Shown: positions 32,792 through 43,025, counted from the stretch's first letter. The stretch is DNA of 64,000 nt from Cohnella sp. WQ 127256 (GCF_024519285.1 NZ_JAMZCY010000007.1:248001-312000), one strand, 5' to 3'. Numbers and translations are program-made. The notes: a model not told the origin generated them from the sequence alone.

Positions 32792-35700
32792 TTGAAAAAT
32801 TATAGCAGAAAAGGGTTATCTATTCTACTATCCGCCACAATTGCAATGGGTACTTTGTACAATGGTAGCTCAGTCTTGGCGGCTCCATCGTTAGTACAAC
32901 CGGGTACACCTTACGATTCTAACGGGATTTATGATAAGTCAGTTCCTCACGTTGTTATTAATCAGGTGTACGGAGCGGGATTAAAAACCGATAATGCTGT
33001 CGGAGTTTCCCACGGATTCATAGAATTGTATAACCCAACGGATAGTGATGTCAGCCTAGACGGGTGGTCGATTCAATATGCCGATAGGGGCGATAATTCA
33101 ATAACTGGTCCGACGAAAGCTTGGGAGAAGCTTGATATTATCGGAAGTCAGTACGTCATACGTGCTCATTCCTCTTTTCTCATAACGGCTAAGGAAACGA
33201 AAGCAAATAGTCCTGCTCTTAATATGACATCACCGGATTTGACTTGGGATCGTTGGATCAACAATAAAGGAATGAAGGTTGCCCTCATGAGCAATCAAAA
33301 CCTGCTTCCAACACCGATCGCAGACAATCCATTCCTCACGAAGCCCGATGGCTTTGTAGATATGCTGGGAACAGGCAGTAATGATCCAGGCAGCACGATC
33401 GACGAGTTTGAAACAGATTACCCTACAGGCGACACGGGGGGGACGTCCAAGAAAAATGCGCTTCGTCGTGTAAATTTCAAAGATTCGGATGTCAATAAGG
33501 CTGATTTTAAGCAAACCAATTACGATAATCTGATCATTAAAATCACGGATACACCCGAGGTAATAGCGGCAAAATTGGCTGGACTAGCTGAGATTAAACC
33601 TCACAGCGGAATAGAGGGAGCATGGTACGCCCCATTGGGTATCGCGAATACGACGTTGCCTGGAGCTACAATTGGCACTCCCTACTCTCACTCGATATCC
33701 GATGCTGTATACGGAGGACATTCCCCTTATGCAATTAACGTGACGGGTTTACCAGTAGGGTTGAATTATAACGATGGAAAAATCGAAGGTACACCCGCGG
33801 CAGGTAGCGCGGGTATAGCAACAGTTGGGGTTCAGGTAACCGACAGCTCTTCTAAGGTTGCAAGTCAGCTCTTCACTTTAAATGTAGGACAAGCGAATGA
33901 TAATCTAGCCATAACGACAACGACTTTACCGAATGCGACGATCGGTCAAATTTACTCCGCCAGCATCCTCACTACGGGTGGAACAGCACCGTTAACTTAT
34001 TCGGCAACCGGATTGCCTTCCGGACTAGTAATGAACGAGTCGACAGGTGAAATATCGGGCACTCCAAGCCCAGGCAGGGCAGCGACAATTCAGGTAAATG
34101 TAATCGTTACAGATGGCTCCGCGTTTGTTAGGAACGTGAAGCTGCCGCTTACGATAATGCCAGAGGATATTCATTACACGGATATTCTTAATGTCACCAA
34201 AATCGGCTCCTATTCGGTAGGTTCAACGAATGCGGATGGCGGAGTAGCGGAGATTGTGAAATATAACAAGGACAACGGTAAGTTCTATCTGGTTAACGGC
34301 TCTACCAATCCGCCGACACTGGATATCGTGAGCTTGACTCAGAGCTCAACGTTGACCAAGGATACAAGTCTAAACGTAAAGGAATTGTCCGAGAGGGGCG
34401 GCGACTTTGCTTATGGGGACCTGACTAGTGTTGATATTAATACAACGACGAAGAAGATTGCCGTGTCGGTGCAAGAAGCCGATTACTCTAAGGCCGGCAA
34501 GATTCTCATCTTGGATTACGAGGGGAATCTACTCAAAACCTACCCCGCTGGCGTGCAGCCAGATATGATCAAATCTACTCCTGATGGCCGTTATATTTTA
34601 ACCGCTGATGAGGGAGAGCCGCGGATGGGCTCAGGTCCAGGCTTAGTCGATCCAGAGGGCTCAATTACGATTGTGGACACGACGGAAGGTTCCATTACCC
34701 ATGTGAAGTTTGATCAGCCAGATGTCATTGCTGATGATGTACATGTGCGCGGACCTGCTGGACTCGATGGACAAATCACAACAAAGGGTACAAAGGCGGA
34801 TGCAGTGCGAGATTTTGAACCCGAATATATCGCGTTATCCGCAGATTATAAGAAGGCCTATGTCTCCTTGCAGGAGAACAATGCGATTGCAACGATAGAT
34901 ATTGCGAACAAGAGTGTTATCTCCGTCAAATCCCTAGGCTTTAAGGACTTCAACGATGCTAGGAACGTCCTTGATCTCGTAAAGGATGGCGCAATCAAGC
35001 TAGAGAACGTTCCATTCAAAGGCTTATATATGCCAGATGGGATTGCAACGCACAGCATTGGCGGCAAAACCTACTTGTTTACGGCTAATGAGGGCGATGC
35101 AACAGAGTGGCCTGTAACAGAGCCCTTTACAAGAGTGAGCTCAAGTAAGGTTGAGAAGCTTAAGGGTAAGCTAGATCCGAATTCGGAAGCAGCTCTATTC
35201 TTGAAGGACAAAGGCAAGATGTTCGATAAAGTCGAAGTGCTTAGCGATATGGGGACGGACAGCATCTATATGTATGGCGGACGGTCGTTCTCGATATGGG
35301 AAGCAGATTCCTTAAACCAAGTGTATGATAGCGGTAGCGATTTTGAGAGAATTACGGCAAGCCGACATGCCCAATATTTTAATGCAGGGCACAATAATTT
35401 AGATCTCGATAGCCGCAGCGCGAAAAAAGGACCGGAGCCAGAGGATATCAAAACCGGCAAAGTCGGTAATAAAGTATTCGCCTTCGTTGGCTTGGAACGT
35501 ATCGGTGGGATTATGACCTACGATGTCACGGATCCCGCCAACGCGACTTTTGCGAATTATATTAACACGCGTGTGTTCGATAGCACTAACGTTCTAGGTA
35601 CAGACACAGGACCTGAAGGAATTGAATTTATCCCGGCTGCGGATAGCCCAACAGGATTGCCACTCTTACTAGTCGCTTACGAAGTCGGGGGTACGGTAGC

Positions 35701-37252
35701 GGTGCTACAGTTGAATGTGACTAAGGTTGAGATCGATAAGAAGACGATCTCTGCTAAGGTGGGAGATACGGCAACCAAGCTTACGCCAACCGTTACACCT
35801 ATGGGGGGAAGTGCGGCTACGGTAACGTGGTCATCCTCAAATTCTGCGGTGGCTAGTGTGGACGCTCAAGGGAATGTAACTCCAGTTTCCGTGGGAACCG
35901 CAACGATTACTGCACTTAGCGCTGACGGTTATGGTGAAGCGCAGGTTACCTTTACCGTAACAGCGAAGAGTACGAATCCTGGAACGAGCAATCCGGGCAC
36001 AGGTGGAGGAACAGGAACGGGAACGGGAAGTACAAGCCCTGAAACACCTAAACCTCCGGTTAATGACGGTTCGAAAGTGACTACAGAGGTTAAAGCTACG
36101 ACTAATAATACCGGAACAGCTGAAGCGACATTCACGGCAACTCAAGTAGCCGAAGCTCTTGCAGCATCGAACAAAGCAGCAGTCAACGGGGTAGCGGCAG
36201 CATTGGAATTCAAAGCCGTGGTTACAGGAGATGCAAGAGAAGCCATCCTCAATATTCCTGCAGACTCGTTGACATTGATTGCAGGCAGTAGCGTCTCATC
36301 TATTACGATTAACGGAAGTATTGGAGCCGTTACCTTTGACAAAAAGGCTTTGAATGCAATCTTAGCTGGTGCACCTAGCGGTGAAGTGTCTATAACCATT
36401 AAGAAAACTACCGGAGCTACGGGCTCTAATGCGATAGTGAGCGGCAGACCTGTATTTGAGATCATCGTATCAGCAGGTAGCAAGACGGTTATGAGTTACG
36501 GTGGTGGAGCCGTAGGATTGAGCTTACCGTATAAGCCTGCTGCGAACGAGGATAGTAACGCCATTGTAGTCTATTCACTCTCCGATACGGGTAAGTTAGT
36601 CTTACTGCCTTATAGTCACTATGATCCAGCAACGGGAACAGTGAGCTTTAGCGGTAACGGCTCATCCAAGTACGTCATTGGCTACAATAAGCAACAGTTC
36701 ACAGATACTACCTCTAGCTTTGCCGAAGATTATATTACTTATCTAGCAGCTAGAGGTGTCATTGGAGGCATTGGAAATAACAAGTTTGCTCCTGCGAACA
36801 AGATTACGCGCGCGGATCTTATAGTCATTCTGGCGAGATTGGCGAATGCAGATCTCAGTATAAATTCAGCTTCTAGTTTTACAGATGTAGACTCTGATCG
36901 TTATTATTCGAAATCAATCCAATGGGCAGTCGATAATGGAATTGCCGGTGGAACTGGTCAAGATTTGTTCGATCCGCTAGCATTCGTCACAAGGGAGCAG
37001 CTTGTAACCTTAATAGCACGTTATGTAGCCTTTATGAACTTTACGCTACCTCGCAATGTGGATGCTATAACTTTCGTGGATCAAGGAAAAGTACCAGCCT
37101 ATGCGACCAATGCGCTGAGGGTAGTGCAGCAAGCAGGAATGATAAGTGGTAAAACATCTGCTGGACAAACTCTGTTCGCACCAAAGGATACAGCAACGCG
37201 CGCTGAAACAGCGAAAATACTAGCCATCTTAATGCAAATGATGACGAAGTAG
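32792..37252 (+). CDS. Large secreted SLH-anchored surface protein (lamin-tail, Ig-like and choice-of-anchor I domains)
   Basis: 1486 residues. The signal peptide (about 1-31, cleaved near VLAAPS) is followed by a lamin-tail domain (about 48-170, HVVINQVYG ... FIELYNPT). Two putative Ig domains follow (about 285-370 and 375-455), then a large propeller-like choice-of-anchor I region (about 465-980, with TADEGEPR, FTANEGDATEW and GPEGIEF), a BIG2 Ig-like domain (about 985-1065), a Gly/Thr linker, a beta-rich region and three SLH motifs (about 1305-1486). The SLH repeats bind pyruvylated secondary wall polymer. The middle region is often tied to extracellular phosphoesterase or metal-binding proteins, but no activity is shown. 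TTG 32792 has AGGAGTG upstream. Confidence 0.93.
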   Translation: MKNYSRKGLSILLSATIAMGTLYNGSSVLAAPSLVQPGTPYDSNGIYDKSVPHVVINQVYGAGLKTDNAVGVSHGFIELYNPTDSDVSLDGWSIQYADRGDNSITGPTKAWEKLDIIGSQYVIRAHSSFLITAKETKANSPALNMTSPDLTWDRWINNKGMKVALMSNQNLLPTPIADNPFLTKPDGFVDMLGTGSNDPGSTIDEFETDYPTGDTGGTSKKNALRRVNFKDSDVNKADFKQTNYDNLIIKITDTPEVIAAKLAGLAEIKPHSGIEGAWYAPLGIANTTLPGATIGTPYSHSISDAVYGGHSPYAINVTGLPVGLNYNDGKIEGTPAAGSAGIATVGVQVTDSSSKVASQLFTLNVGQANDNLAITTTTLPNATIGQIYSASILTTGGTAPLTYSATGLPSGLVMNESTGEISGTPSPGRAATIQVNVIVTDGSAFVRNVKLPLTIMPEDIHYTDILNVTKIGSYSVGSTNADGGVAEIVKYNKDNGKFYLVNGSTNPPTLDIVSLTQSSTLTKDTSLNVKELSERGGDFAYGDLTSVDINTTTKKIAVSVQEADYSKAGKILILDYEGNLLKTYPAGVQPDMIKSTPDGRYILTADEGEPRMGSGPGLVDPEGSITIVDTTEGSITHVKFDQPDVIADDVHVRGPAGLDGQITTKGTKADAVRDFEPEYIALSADYKKAYVSLQENNAIATIDIANKSVISVKSLGFKDFNDARNVLDLVKDGAIKLENVPFKGLYMPDGIATHSIGGKTYLFTANEGDATEWPVTEPFTRVSSSKVEKLKGKLDPNSEAALFLKDKGKMFDKVEVLSDMGTDSIYMYGGRSFSIWEADSLNQVYDSGSDFERITASRHAQYFNAGHNNLDLDSRSAKKGPEPEDIKTGKVGNKVFAFVGLERIGGIMTYDVTDPANATFANYINTRVFDSTNVLGTDTGPEGIEFIPAADSPTGLPLLLVAYEVGGTVAVLQLNVTKVEIDKKTISAKVGDTATKLTPTVTPMGGSAATVTWSSSNSAVASVDAQGNVTPVSVGTATITALSADGYGEAQVTFTVTAKSTNPGTSNPGTGGGTGTGTGSTSPETPKPPVNDGSKVTTEVKATTNNTGTAEATFTATQVAEALAASNKAAVNGVAAALEFKAVVTGDAREAILNIPADSLTLIAGSSVSSITINGSIGAVTFDKKALNAILAGAPSGEVSITIKKTTGATGSNAIVSGRPVFEIIVSAGSKTVMSYGGGAVGLSLPYKPAANEDSNAIVVYSLSDTGKLVLLPYSHYDPATGTVSFSGNGSSKYVIGYNKQQFTDTTSSFAEDYITYLAARGVIGGIGNNKFAPANKITRADLIVILARLANADLSINSASSFTDVDSDRYYSKSIQWAVDNGIAGGTGQDLFDPLAFVTREQLVTLIARYVAFMNFTLPRNVDAITFVDQGKVPAYATNALRVVQQAGMISGKTSAGQTLFAPKDTATRAETAKILAILMQMMTK

Positions 37253-37285
37253 ATATCCTATTCTTATAACACGAACAGCTATCAA

Positions 37286-37337
37286 CAAAAACCCGTTCCT
37301 CCCTATTACAACTAACAGGGAAGGAACGGGTTTTATT
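37286..37337. terminator. Bidirectional terminator between the surface protein and the permease
   Basis: AAAACCCGTTCCTCCCT pairs, with one bulge, with AGGGAAGGAACGGGTTTT (ending near 37334). It is flanked by A-rich and T-rich sequence for the two converging genes. Confidence 0.88.
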
Positions 37338-37371
37338 GTTGATGGACGTATAGTAAGTTGAATAACCTTAA

Positions 37372-38679
37372 TTATTTCTTAGGCTCAGAAGCCTCTTCAT
37401 CGTGATCGTTAGCCAACTTTGTAATCTCGAAAAGCTTGAACAGCAGACTGAAGACGATAGCAACAACTGTGGCAAGGCCCATACCCGAAAGAGTGAAGTC
37501 TCCGGATGTAATCTTTGCACCACTGAGGCCTGTTACGAGGACGATTGTCGTTAGGAATAGGTTGGTTGGTTTACTGTAATCCACTTTAGATTCTACGAGC
37601 ATTCTAAAGCCGGATGCAGCGATAACTCCGAACAACAGTAGGGATACACCGCCCATAACCGGAACCGGAATATTGGAAATCAGTGCCGAGAATTTGCCAA
37701 GGAACGATAACGCGATAGCAAATACCGCAGCGCCTCCGATGACGAATGTGGAATAGACGCGAGTAATCGCCAATACACCAATATTTTCACCGTATGTCGT
37801 ATTAGGCGTAGAGCCTACGAAGCCAGACAGCATCGTTGAAATTCCGTTTCCTAGCATTGAGCGGTGAAGTCCTGGATCTTTGGACAAATCTTTGTTAACT
37901 ATATTCCCGGTGACGACAAGATGGCTAATATGTTCAGCAATAACGACAAGCGATGCTGGAAGGATAATCAGAATAGCGGACCAATCAAAAACCGGCGTTG
38001 TGAAGGTTGGAGCGTCAATCCATTTGGATACGGATACAGAATCGAATTTAACAAGTCCCATCGCGTAGGCGACCACATATCCCGTAATAATTCCGAACAA
38101 AATAGGAATGATCCGCATAAAGCCGCGGAATAAGACGGATCCGAGGATTGTTACGAGCAGTGTAACGACCGAGAGAATAATCACATCAGAATCTGGAGTC
38201 CAGTTTTCAGCACCAGGAGGTGCAATCCAACCAGCCATCCATGCAGCGGTAGGAACAAGCTCTAATCCAATAACAGCAACGATAGCTCCCATTGCAGCGG
38301 GCGGGAATACGGCGTTAATCCAACCTGTTCCAGCCAATTGGATGACTAGTGCGAGGAGAGTGAAAACCAGACCAGCGACAATGAAACCACCAAGCGCAGC
38401 CGCATAACCATCTCCCGGTACAGTGTGGCTACCGATGATAGCGCCTACAGGTGCGATAAAGGCGAAGCTTGAGCCCAGATATGCTGGAATTTTTCCTTTA
38501 CAAATCCATAAATACAGTAATGTCCCGATTCCGTTCATTAGCAAGCAAACAGCTGGGTCTACACCAAGCAAATTCGGAACGAGCACTGTTGATCCGAACA
38601 TGGCGAAGAGATGCTGTAAACTCAGGGTAATGCTTTGACCAAGCGGGGGTCTTTCGTGTACTCCAATTTCTCTTCTCAT
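37372..38679 (-). CDS. uraA: Uracil permease (NCS2 family)
   Basis: 435-residue nucleobase:cation symporter with about 14 membrane helices. Signature segments are LSLQHLFAMFGSTVLVPNLLG near the start, FIAPVGAI, PAAMGAIVAVIGLELVP, and the substrate-site helix VVIAEHISHLVVTG with GFVGSTPNTTYGENIGV. These match UraA/PyrP-type uracil transporters more than xanthine permeases. The start is placed at ATG 38679 (MRREIG), eight bases after GGAGGA; the ATG 15 bases upstream overlaps that site. A promoter with TTGCCA and TAGAAT lies 50 bp upstream. I see no PyrR attenuator. Confidence 0.92.
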   Translation of the reverse strand: MRREIGVHERPPLGQSITLSLQHLFAMFGSTVLVPNLLGVDPAVCLLMNGIGTLLYLWICKGKIPAYLGSSFAFIAPVGAIIGSHTVPGDGYAAALGGFIVAGLVFTLLALVIQLAGTGWINAVFPPAAMGAIVAVIGLELVPTAAWMAGWIAPPGAENWTPDSDVIILSVVTLLVTILGSVLFRGFMRIIPILFGIITGYVVAYAMGLVKFDSVSVSKWIDAPTFTTPVFDWSAILIILPASLVVIAEHISHLVVTGNIVNKDLSKDPGLHRSMLGNGISTMLSGFVGSTPNTTYGENIGVLAITRVYSTFVIGGAAVFAIALSFLGKFSALISNIPVPVMGGVSLLLFGVIAASGFRMLVESKVDYSKPTNLFLTTIVLVTGLSGAKITSGDFTLSGMGLATVVAIVFSLLFKLFEITKLANDHDEEASEPKK

Positions 38680-38730
38680 TAATAGTTCCTCCATATTAAT
38701 ATTCGTCTTCAGATGACATTATCTTTGTTG

Positions 38731-38760
38731 ATTCTACATAGTCCCTCGTTCTTTTGGCAA
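38731..38760 (-). promoter_or_regulatory. Promoter of the uracil permease gene
   Basis: TTGCCA (38760-38755) and TAGAAT (38736-38731) on the minus strand with an 18-bp spacer. Confidence 0.6.
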
Positions 38761-38851
38761 GTGTTATCTTTAATAGACTTAGCTACTGCTCTTTCGTTCA
38801 TTTTGGGATATAATAAGATTTAATGCGTTTCAGTCTCGAGGAGGATTTACT

Positions 38852-39511
38852 TTGAACCAAACGATTACGATTAATAAGAAAGAAATTGCTGTAACCTTCT
38901 CCAACTATTTTGATTCCGAGTTGGGGGAATTTTTGTTTAAACAAGTGATGTGTGATGTGTATATGCCAGGGAACGAGGTTGTTCCAATCGATATCGAGAA
39001 AGAACAGATCAAGCGTGTTATCGATGGCTTCAAGAAACGTAAAGAGCTGTATGACGAAATTCCTAAAGAGAATATTCGTGGCAAATCGTACTATGTAATC
39101 AATACGAGAATGCGTCATGATCTTGATTGGCTTAAAGGGAACAAACCCGCAAAACCGATATCACTAGCTGAGCATGAGAAGATGAAAGCTGACGAAGCTC
39201 GCGGGATTAAGCCTGCTCCAGTTGTTGAGCCAGAGGAAGATCTGGAAACCGTGCAGTCTCAGCCAGTGGAGCTGAAAGCTCCTGAATATAAGGACAACAG
39301 AAGGAAGTTCTTATTGTCCACAGGCTTCAAGCATAATCTAGTTACGAACAATTGGGAGATCAAGGATATCCGGTTTCCCGATTCTAAAATAGACAAGTCT
39401 GAATCCGACGAACAATTCGCAGAGGGAATGAACCGTCTGCTTGAGGCCTCTCACCAGAACCATCTAAAGCGGAGAGCCAAACCTTCGAAAAGCACGGAAC
39501 CCAAATCCTAG
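38852..39511 (+). CDS. Hypothetical protein (219 aa)
   Basis: Soluble, charged protein starting MNQTITINKKEIAVTFSNYF. It has an N-terminal folded part (about 1-100), a Pro/Glu-rich linker (APVVEPEEDLETVQSQP) and a C-terminal part with RRKFLLSTGFKHNLVTNNWE ending in a basic tail. No catalytic motif, signal or membrane segment is visible and I do not recognise the family. TTG 38852 follows GAGGAGG by seven bases, and TATAAT at 38809-38814 is a plausible -10. It is divergent from uraA and 60 bp upstream of the SulP gene, with which it may be co-transcribed. Confidence 0.75.
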   Translation: MNQTITINKKEIAVTFSNYFDSELGEFLFKQVMCDVYMPGNEVVPIDIEKEQIKRVIDGFKKRKELYDEIPKENIRGKSYYVINTRMRHDLDWLKGNKPAKPISLAEHEKMKADEARGIKPAPVVEPEEDLETVQSQPVELKAPEYKDNRRKFLLSTGFKHNLVTNNWEIKDIRFPDSKIDKSESDEQFAEGMNRLLEASHQNHLKRRAKPSKSTEPKS

Positions 39512-39570
39512 GCAAACGATCTAAGGTCTCCTTCCAGGTGCATTAGAGCAGCGAGATAAGGAGCACGGAA

Positions 39571-40992
39571 ATGCTGCAGCAATTAAAAATAACATGGTTT
39601 TCTAACATACGTGCAGATGTGTTGGCTGGAATAACGACCGTTCTAGCATTAATTCCAGACTCGCTTGCCTTCGCTTTCATTGCGGGCGTTAATCCGATGA
39701 TTAGCATTTACTCGACGATATGTATTCTAGTATTAATTTCGATATTTGGCGGAAGACCGGCAATGGTATCATCCACTGCCGGTTCTATGGCTGTCCTAAT
39801 GACCGCACTCGTGGCCCAGCATGGCGTCGAGTATTTATTCGCGGCGACCATTCTTACAGGAATTATCCAACTGGCGATGGGACTATTTAAGCTTGGAAGA
39901 TGGATGAGCTTCGTGCCGCATTCAGTCATTACCGGGTTTATTAATTCCCTAGCCATTCTTCTGTTTATTTCACAGCTGCGATATTTCAAAGGTCAGTCGT
40001 GGCTTATGTATGCGATGGTTATCGCTACACTGGCAATCATCTATATTTTGCCCAAATTTACGAAGTTGGTGCCGTCCCCACTTGTCGCAGTTGGTTTTAT
40101 GACGGTTATCGTCGTGTTTATAAATATGAACCTGAATACGGTGGGCGATTTGGCGACGATCGAGCCCATGATTCCCTTTCTACACATCCCAAGCATTCCA
40201 TTTACCTTTGAAACTCTTTGGATATTATTACCTACAGCTTTCTCGTTAGCGGTGGTTGGCTATTCGGAGACGCTTCTGACCCAGACGATCATTGATGAGA
40301 TGACGGAGGAGAAAACAAGCAAGGACAAGGAAATGAAAGGCCAAGGAATCGCCAACACGGTTACGGGCTTCTTCGGTGGGATGGCAGGCTGTGCATTAAT
40401 TGCGGAATCTGCAATTAATGTTAAGGTCGGCGGACGGGGCAGGCTTTCTACGCTTGTCGCGGGAGTAGCGTTGTTTATTCTCGTTTTCGTGCTTGATGAT
40501 GTGCTGAACAGCATTCCAATCGCGGCGCTGGTAGGGGTTATGATGATGGTTTGCATCGAGGTGTTCGACTGGAAGTATTTCCGTAACATTCGCACAAAGC
40601 CGCTAGCTCACACCGTGATTATGTTGACTACGGTAGCCATTGTCATTGTAACGCATGATTTGGCTATAGGAGTTATCGTGGGTGTGCTTCTAAGCGTACT
40701 TGTGTATGCCTATCGATCGGCTACCCAGCTTCAAATTCAGGAAGAGCAGAACGGCGACGAGAAAGTCTATCGCGTGCGCGGGCAATTGTTCTTTGTCTCC
40801 AGTGATACCTTGCTTGATCGTATCGACTTTAATGATGACACGAGTAATATATGTCTCGATCTAACAGCGACCCACGTGTGGGATCATTCCGCTGTGAAAA
40901 CACTGGACAAAATTGTCGACAGACTTCAGAACAAAGGAAAGAATGTCCGTGTGTTACGGCAAGCTGTAGAGTCGCAATCAAAAACGGCATAA
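39571..40992 (+). CDS. SulP-family anion transporter with STAS domain
   Basis: 473 residues. A multi-helix SulP membrane domain begins ADVLAGITTVLALIPDSLAFAFIAGVNPM and contains the family block GQGIANTVTGFFGGMAGCALIAESAINVKVGGRGRLS. A C-terminal STAS domain (about 385-470, with LDLTATHVWDHSAVKTLDKI) closes it. SulP proteins carry sulfate, bicarbonate or other small anions; the substrate cannot be told. AGATAAGGAG precedes ATG 39571. A strong terminator follows at 41021. Confidence 0.93.
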   Translation: MLQQLKITWFSNIRADVLAGITTVLALIPDSLAFAFIAGVNPMISIYSTICILVLISIFGGRPAMVSSTAGSMAVLMTALVAQHGVEYLFAATILTGIIQLAMGLFKLGRWMSFVPHSVITGFINSLAILLFISQLRYFKGQSWLMYAMVIATLAIIYILPKFTKLVPSPLVAVGFMTVIVVFINMNLNTVGDLATIEPMIPFLHIPSIPFTFETLWILLPTAFSLAVVGYSETLLTQTIIDEMTEEKTSKDKEMKGQGIANTVTGFFGGMAGCALIAESAINVKVGGRGRLSTLVAGVALFILVFVLDDVLNSIPIAALVGVMMMVCIEVFDWKYFRNIRTKPLAHTVIMLTTVAIVIVTHDLAIGVIVGVLLSVLVYAYRSATQLQIQEEQNGDEKVYRVRGQLFFVSSDTLLDRIDFNDDTSNICLDLTATHVWDHSAVKTLDKIVDRLQNKGKNVRVLRQAVESQSKTA

Positions 40993-41020
40993 GACTTATT
41001 GAAAAAATAAGCTTTAAACG

Positions 41021-41064
41021 ACAAAGGCAGTCTTCCCGGATGATAGGGGAGGCTGCCTTTGTTT
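41021..41064 (+). terminator. Intrinsic terminator after the SulP gene
   Basis: ACAAAGGCAG (41021-41030) pairs with CTGCCTTTGT (41053-41062), with an inner CTTCCC/GGGGAG-type stem. Confidence 0.85.
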
Positions 41065-41151
41065 ACGTTATAACCACATTGATCCCGTATAGGCACCTCT
41101 TAGCCCATTTGTTAATAAAGTATGGGTAAGAAACAAACGGAGGCTAAGCGT

Positions 41152-42006
41152 ATGCCACTTCACCAATTCAATAACCGGACAGCCATCTTCTTGGCGTCCG
41201 TATGCAGTCAAGCCTATACACATTTCAACGATCCTGATGGACAATTCGTTGTCCCTATTCCTTTTGAATATGTTACGGATTTCCATGCAAGGTCGTTGAC
41301 CGGAAGATCAGAGAAGTTCGGCTTTATTCTGCAATCGGACGATCATATCATCATAGCCTTTCGAGGGACTAGCACGACATCGGATTGGATTTCGGATGCA
41401 ATGGCAAGCCAGATCAAATTTAAGTTTGCGAGAAATGCTGGAATGACTCATCGTGGATTTTCGAACATTTACGAATCTGCGAGGGAGCCGATATTGGAGG
41501 CACTAGATGGACTAGATCCGAACAAAGACTTATATATTACGGGGCATAGTCTTGGCGGTGCCTTGACAAGTTTGTGCGGACTAGATGTAGCCGTTAATTC
41601 TTCTTTCTCTTACCCGATTGCTTATACCTTCGGCTCGCCGCGAGTGGGTGATCCCACATTCGCCAAAGCTTATGATAGCCAGGTATGTCGCAGCTTTCGT
41701 GTTCAGAATCCATTAGATGCTGTGACACATTTACCACCACAGACCTTCACTTTGCCGAAGAGAGACAAAACATTTTACTATATGCATGTCCGTGAGAATA
41801 TTCCTCTCCCCTTCCATAACAGCTCTGTGTCAGCTAATCATATTATTAGTGGTTATTTCTCGGAACTAGCCAAAAGAGATCCTCTATTTACTGAGCTGCT
41901 TCAAGCTTACAATCCAGGTTTCTGCCCTCATCATGAATTAGTTACGGTTAGTTCAAGTGCCACATCGTTTAACGAGGGGTCAGTCTCAGCCAATCTAGTC
42001 AGATAA
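41152..42006 (+). CDS. Class 3 lipase-family protein
   Basis: 284 residues with the alpha/beta-hydrolase fold of fungal-type (class 3) lipases. The oxyanion segment is IIAFRGTSTTSDWISD, the nucleophile S133 lies in GHSLGGAL, a catalytic Asp is likely in RVQNPLDAVTHLP, and the His is probably in VSANHIISGYF. There is no signal peptide, so the enzyme is probably cytoplasmic or exported by another route. ATG 41152 (MPLHQF) is preferred because GGAGG lies eight bases upstream; an earlier ATG at 41122 has none. The terminator hairpin overlaps the last codons. Confidence 0.9.
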   Translation: MPLHQFNNRTAIFLASVCSQAYTHFNDPDGQFVVPIPFEYVTDFHARSLTGRSEKFGFILQSDDHIIIAFRGTSTTSDWISDAMASQIKFKFARNAGMTHRGFSNIYESAREPILEALDGLDPNKDLYITGHSLGGALTSLCGLDVAVNSSFSYPIAYTFGSPRVGDPTFAKAYDSQVCRSFRVQNPLDAVTHLPPQTFTLPKRDKTFYYMHVRENIPLPFHNSSVSANHIISGYFSELAKRDPLFTELLQAYNPGFCPHHELVTVSSSATSFNEGSVSANLVR

Positions 42007-42054
42007 TCTGAGACAGACCCCTCGTACGATTTGACAGGGGTCGACCCTGTTTTC
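41972..42054 (+). terminator. Two tandem hairpins after the lipase gene
   Basis: An 18-bp stem with one mismatch (ACGAGGGGTCAGTCTCAG at 41972-41989 with 42008-42025) overlaps the lipase 3' end. A second hairpin, ACAGGG/CCCTGT (42034-42050), is followed by TTTTC. Confidence 0.75.
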
Positions 42055-42116
42055 ATAAATAAATCTCTTTACTTCTTCACTATTCCGAGTTATCCTATTG
42101 GATAAATAATGTTAAT

Positions 42117-43025
42117 TTGGTTTTGAACGAGGAGGTGTTTCTTGTTAACATAGAAAACATCGAAGCGTTCGTATATGTGATCCATTGTGGAAGTTTTAAT
42201 AAAGCCGCAGAAGCGTTATACTTATCACAACCATCGGTTACAGCTCGAATTCAATCTCTTGAACGCGAGCTAGATTGCAAGCTGTTTGACCGACAAGGCA
42301 AGCAAGTCCAGATTACTGAAGAGGGCAAACGATTTTTGCCCTATGCACAGCAAATTCTGTTAACGTATCAGAAGGGAAAGCTGTATGTAAACCAGAAGAG
42401 GTCGCAGCCTGAAGAATTCAGGATTGGTTGTACCGTCTCTGTGTCCAACTACATTATTCCGGAATTGCTTCCTCGTCTGAAGCATATGTTCCCGAATACC
42501 CAATACCGGATATCGACTGGCACAACCGACGATATCGTTAATAAGGTGTTAAATAAGGAAGTTGATATCGGCTTCGTGCGTAATGTGAATCATCCACATC
42601 TTCAATCCATTAAATTTTACGAGGATCCGATCTCCTTGTATGCCTATGAGAATCATCCGTTTGTCGGAATGGACAGCTTAACGGTTGAGGAGATAGCAGA
42701 GCAGCCACTCGTGTTCTTCGAATGCGGTGCATTGGATTGGCTACGAATTCACAGGGTGTTCGAGAATCTTGCTCAACCGCCTAACATTCAGATCCAAACG
42801 GATAATTCGGAAATGGCCAAGAAGCTGGTCCTACGCCAAGCGGGCATTTCATTTCTTCCTGGCTTATGTGTGCAGCAAGAGATCGCAGATGGGAAGCTAG
42901 TACCTCTCTATGTTCCCGAAACGGTTGGTATTTCCTTGCAGACGAATGTCATATCGAATCATGGAGAGCATCTTCAATTCTTGAAGGAAATCATTGAAAT
43001 CGGTAAACAATTAAACTACAAATAG
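42117..43025 (+). CDS. LysR-family regulator of the sulfur cluster (YtlI-like)
   Basis: About 293-302 residues. The winged helix-turn-helix is at the N terminus (NIENIEAFVYVIHCGSFNKAAEALYLSQPSVTARIQSLE), followed by the effector-binding domain typical of CysB/YtlI-like activators. It heads a cluster matching the B. subtilis ytm/ytn genes, which YtlI activates, so it probably senses a sulfur-metabolite state and drives the ABC transporter promoter. The start is unclear: GAGGAGG at 42128-42134 has no ATG, GTG or TTG in frame at the usual distance. The codon eight bases after it is GTT, and the in-frame TTG codons at 42117 and 42123 precede the site. The FMN reductase follows after 15 bases. Confidence 0.9.
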   Translation: MVLNEEVFLVNIENIEAFVYVIHCGSFNKAAEALYLSQPSVTARIQSLERELDCKLFDRQGKQVQITEEGKRFLPYAQQILLTYQKGKLYVNQKRSQPEEFRIGCTVSVSNYIIPELLPRLKHMFPNTQYRISTGTTDDIVNKVLNKEVDIGFVRNVNHPHLQSIKFYEDPISLYAYENHPFVGMDSLTVEEIAEQPLVFFECGALDWLRIHRVFENLAQPPNIQIQTDNSEMAKKLVLRQAGISFLPGLCVQQEIADGKLVPLYVPETVGISLQTNVISNHGEHLQFLKEIIEIGKQLNYK

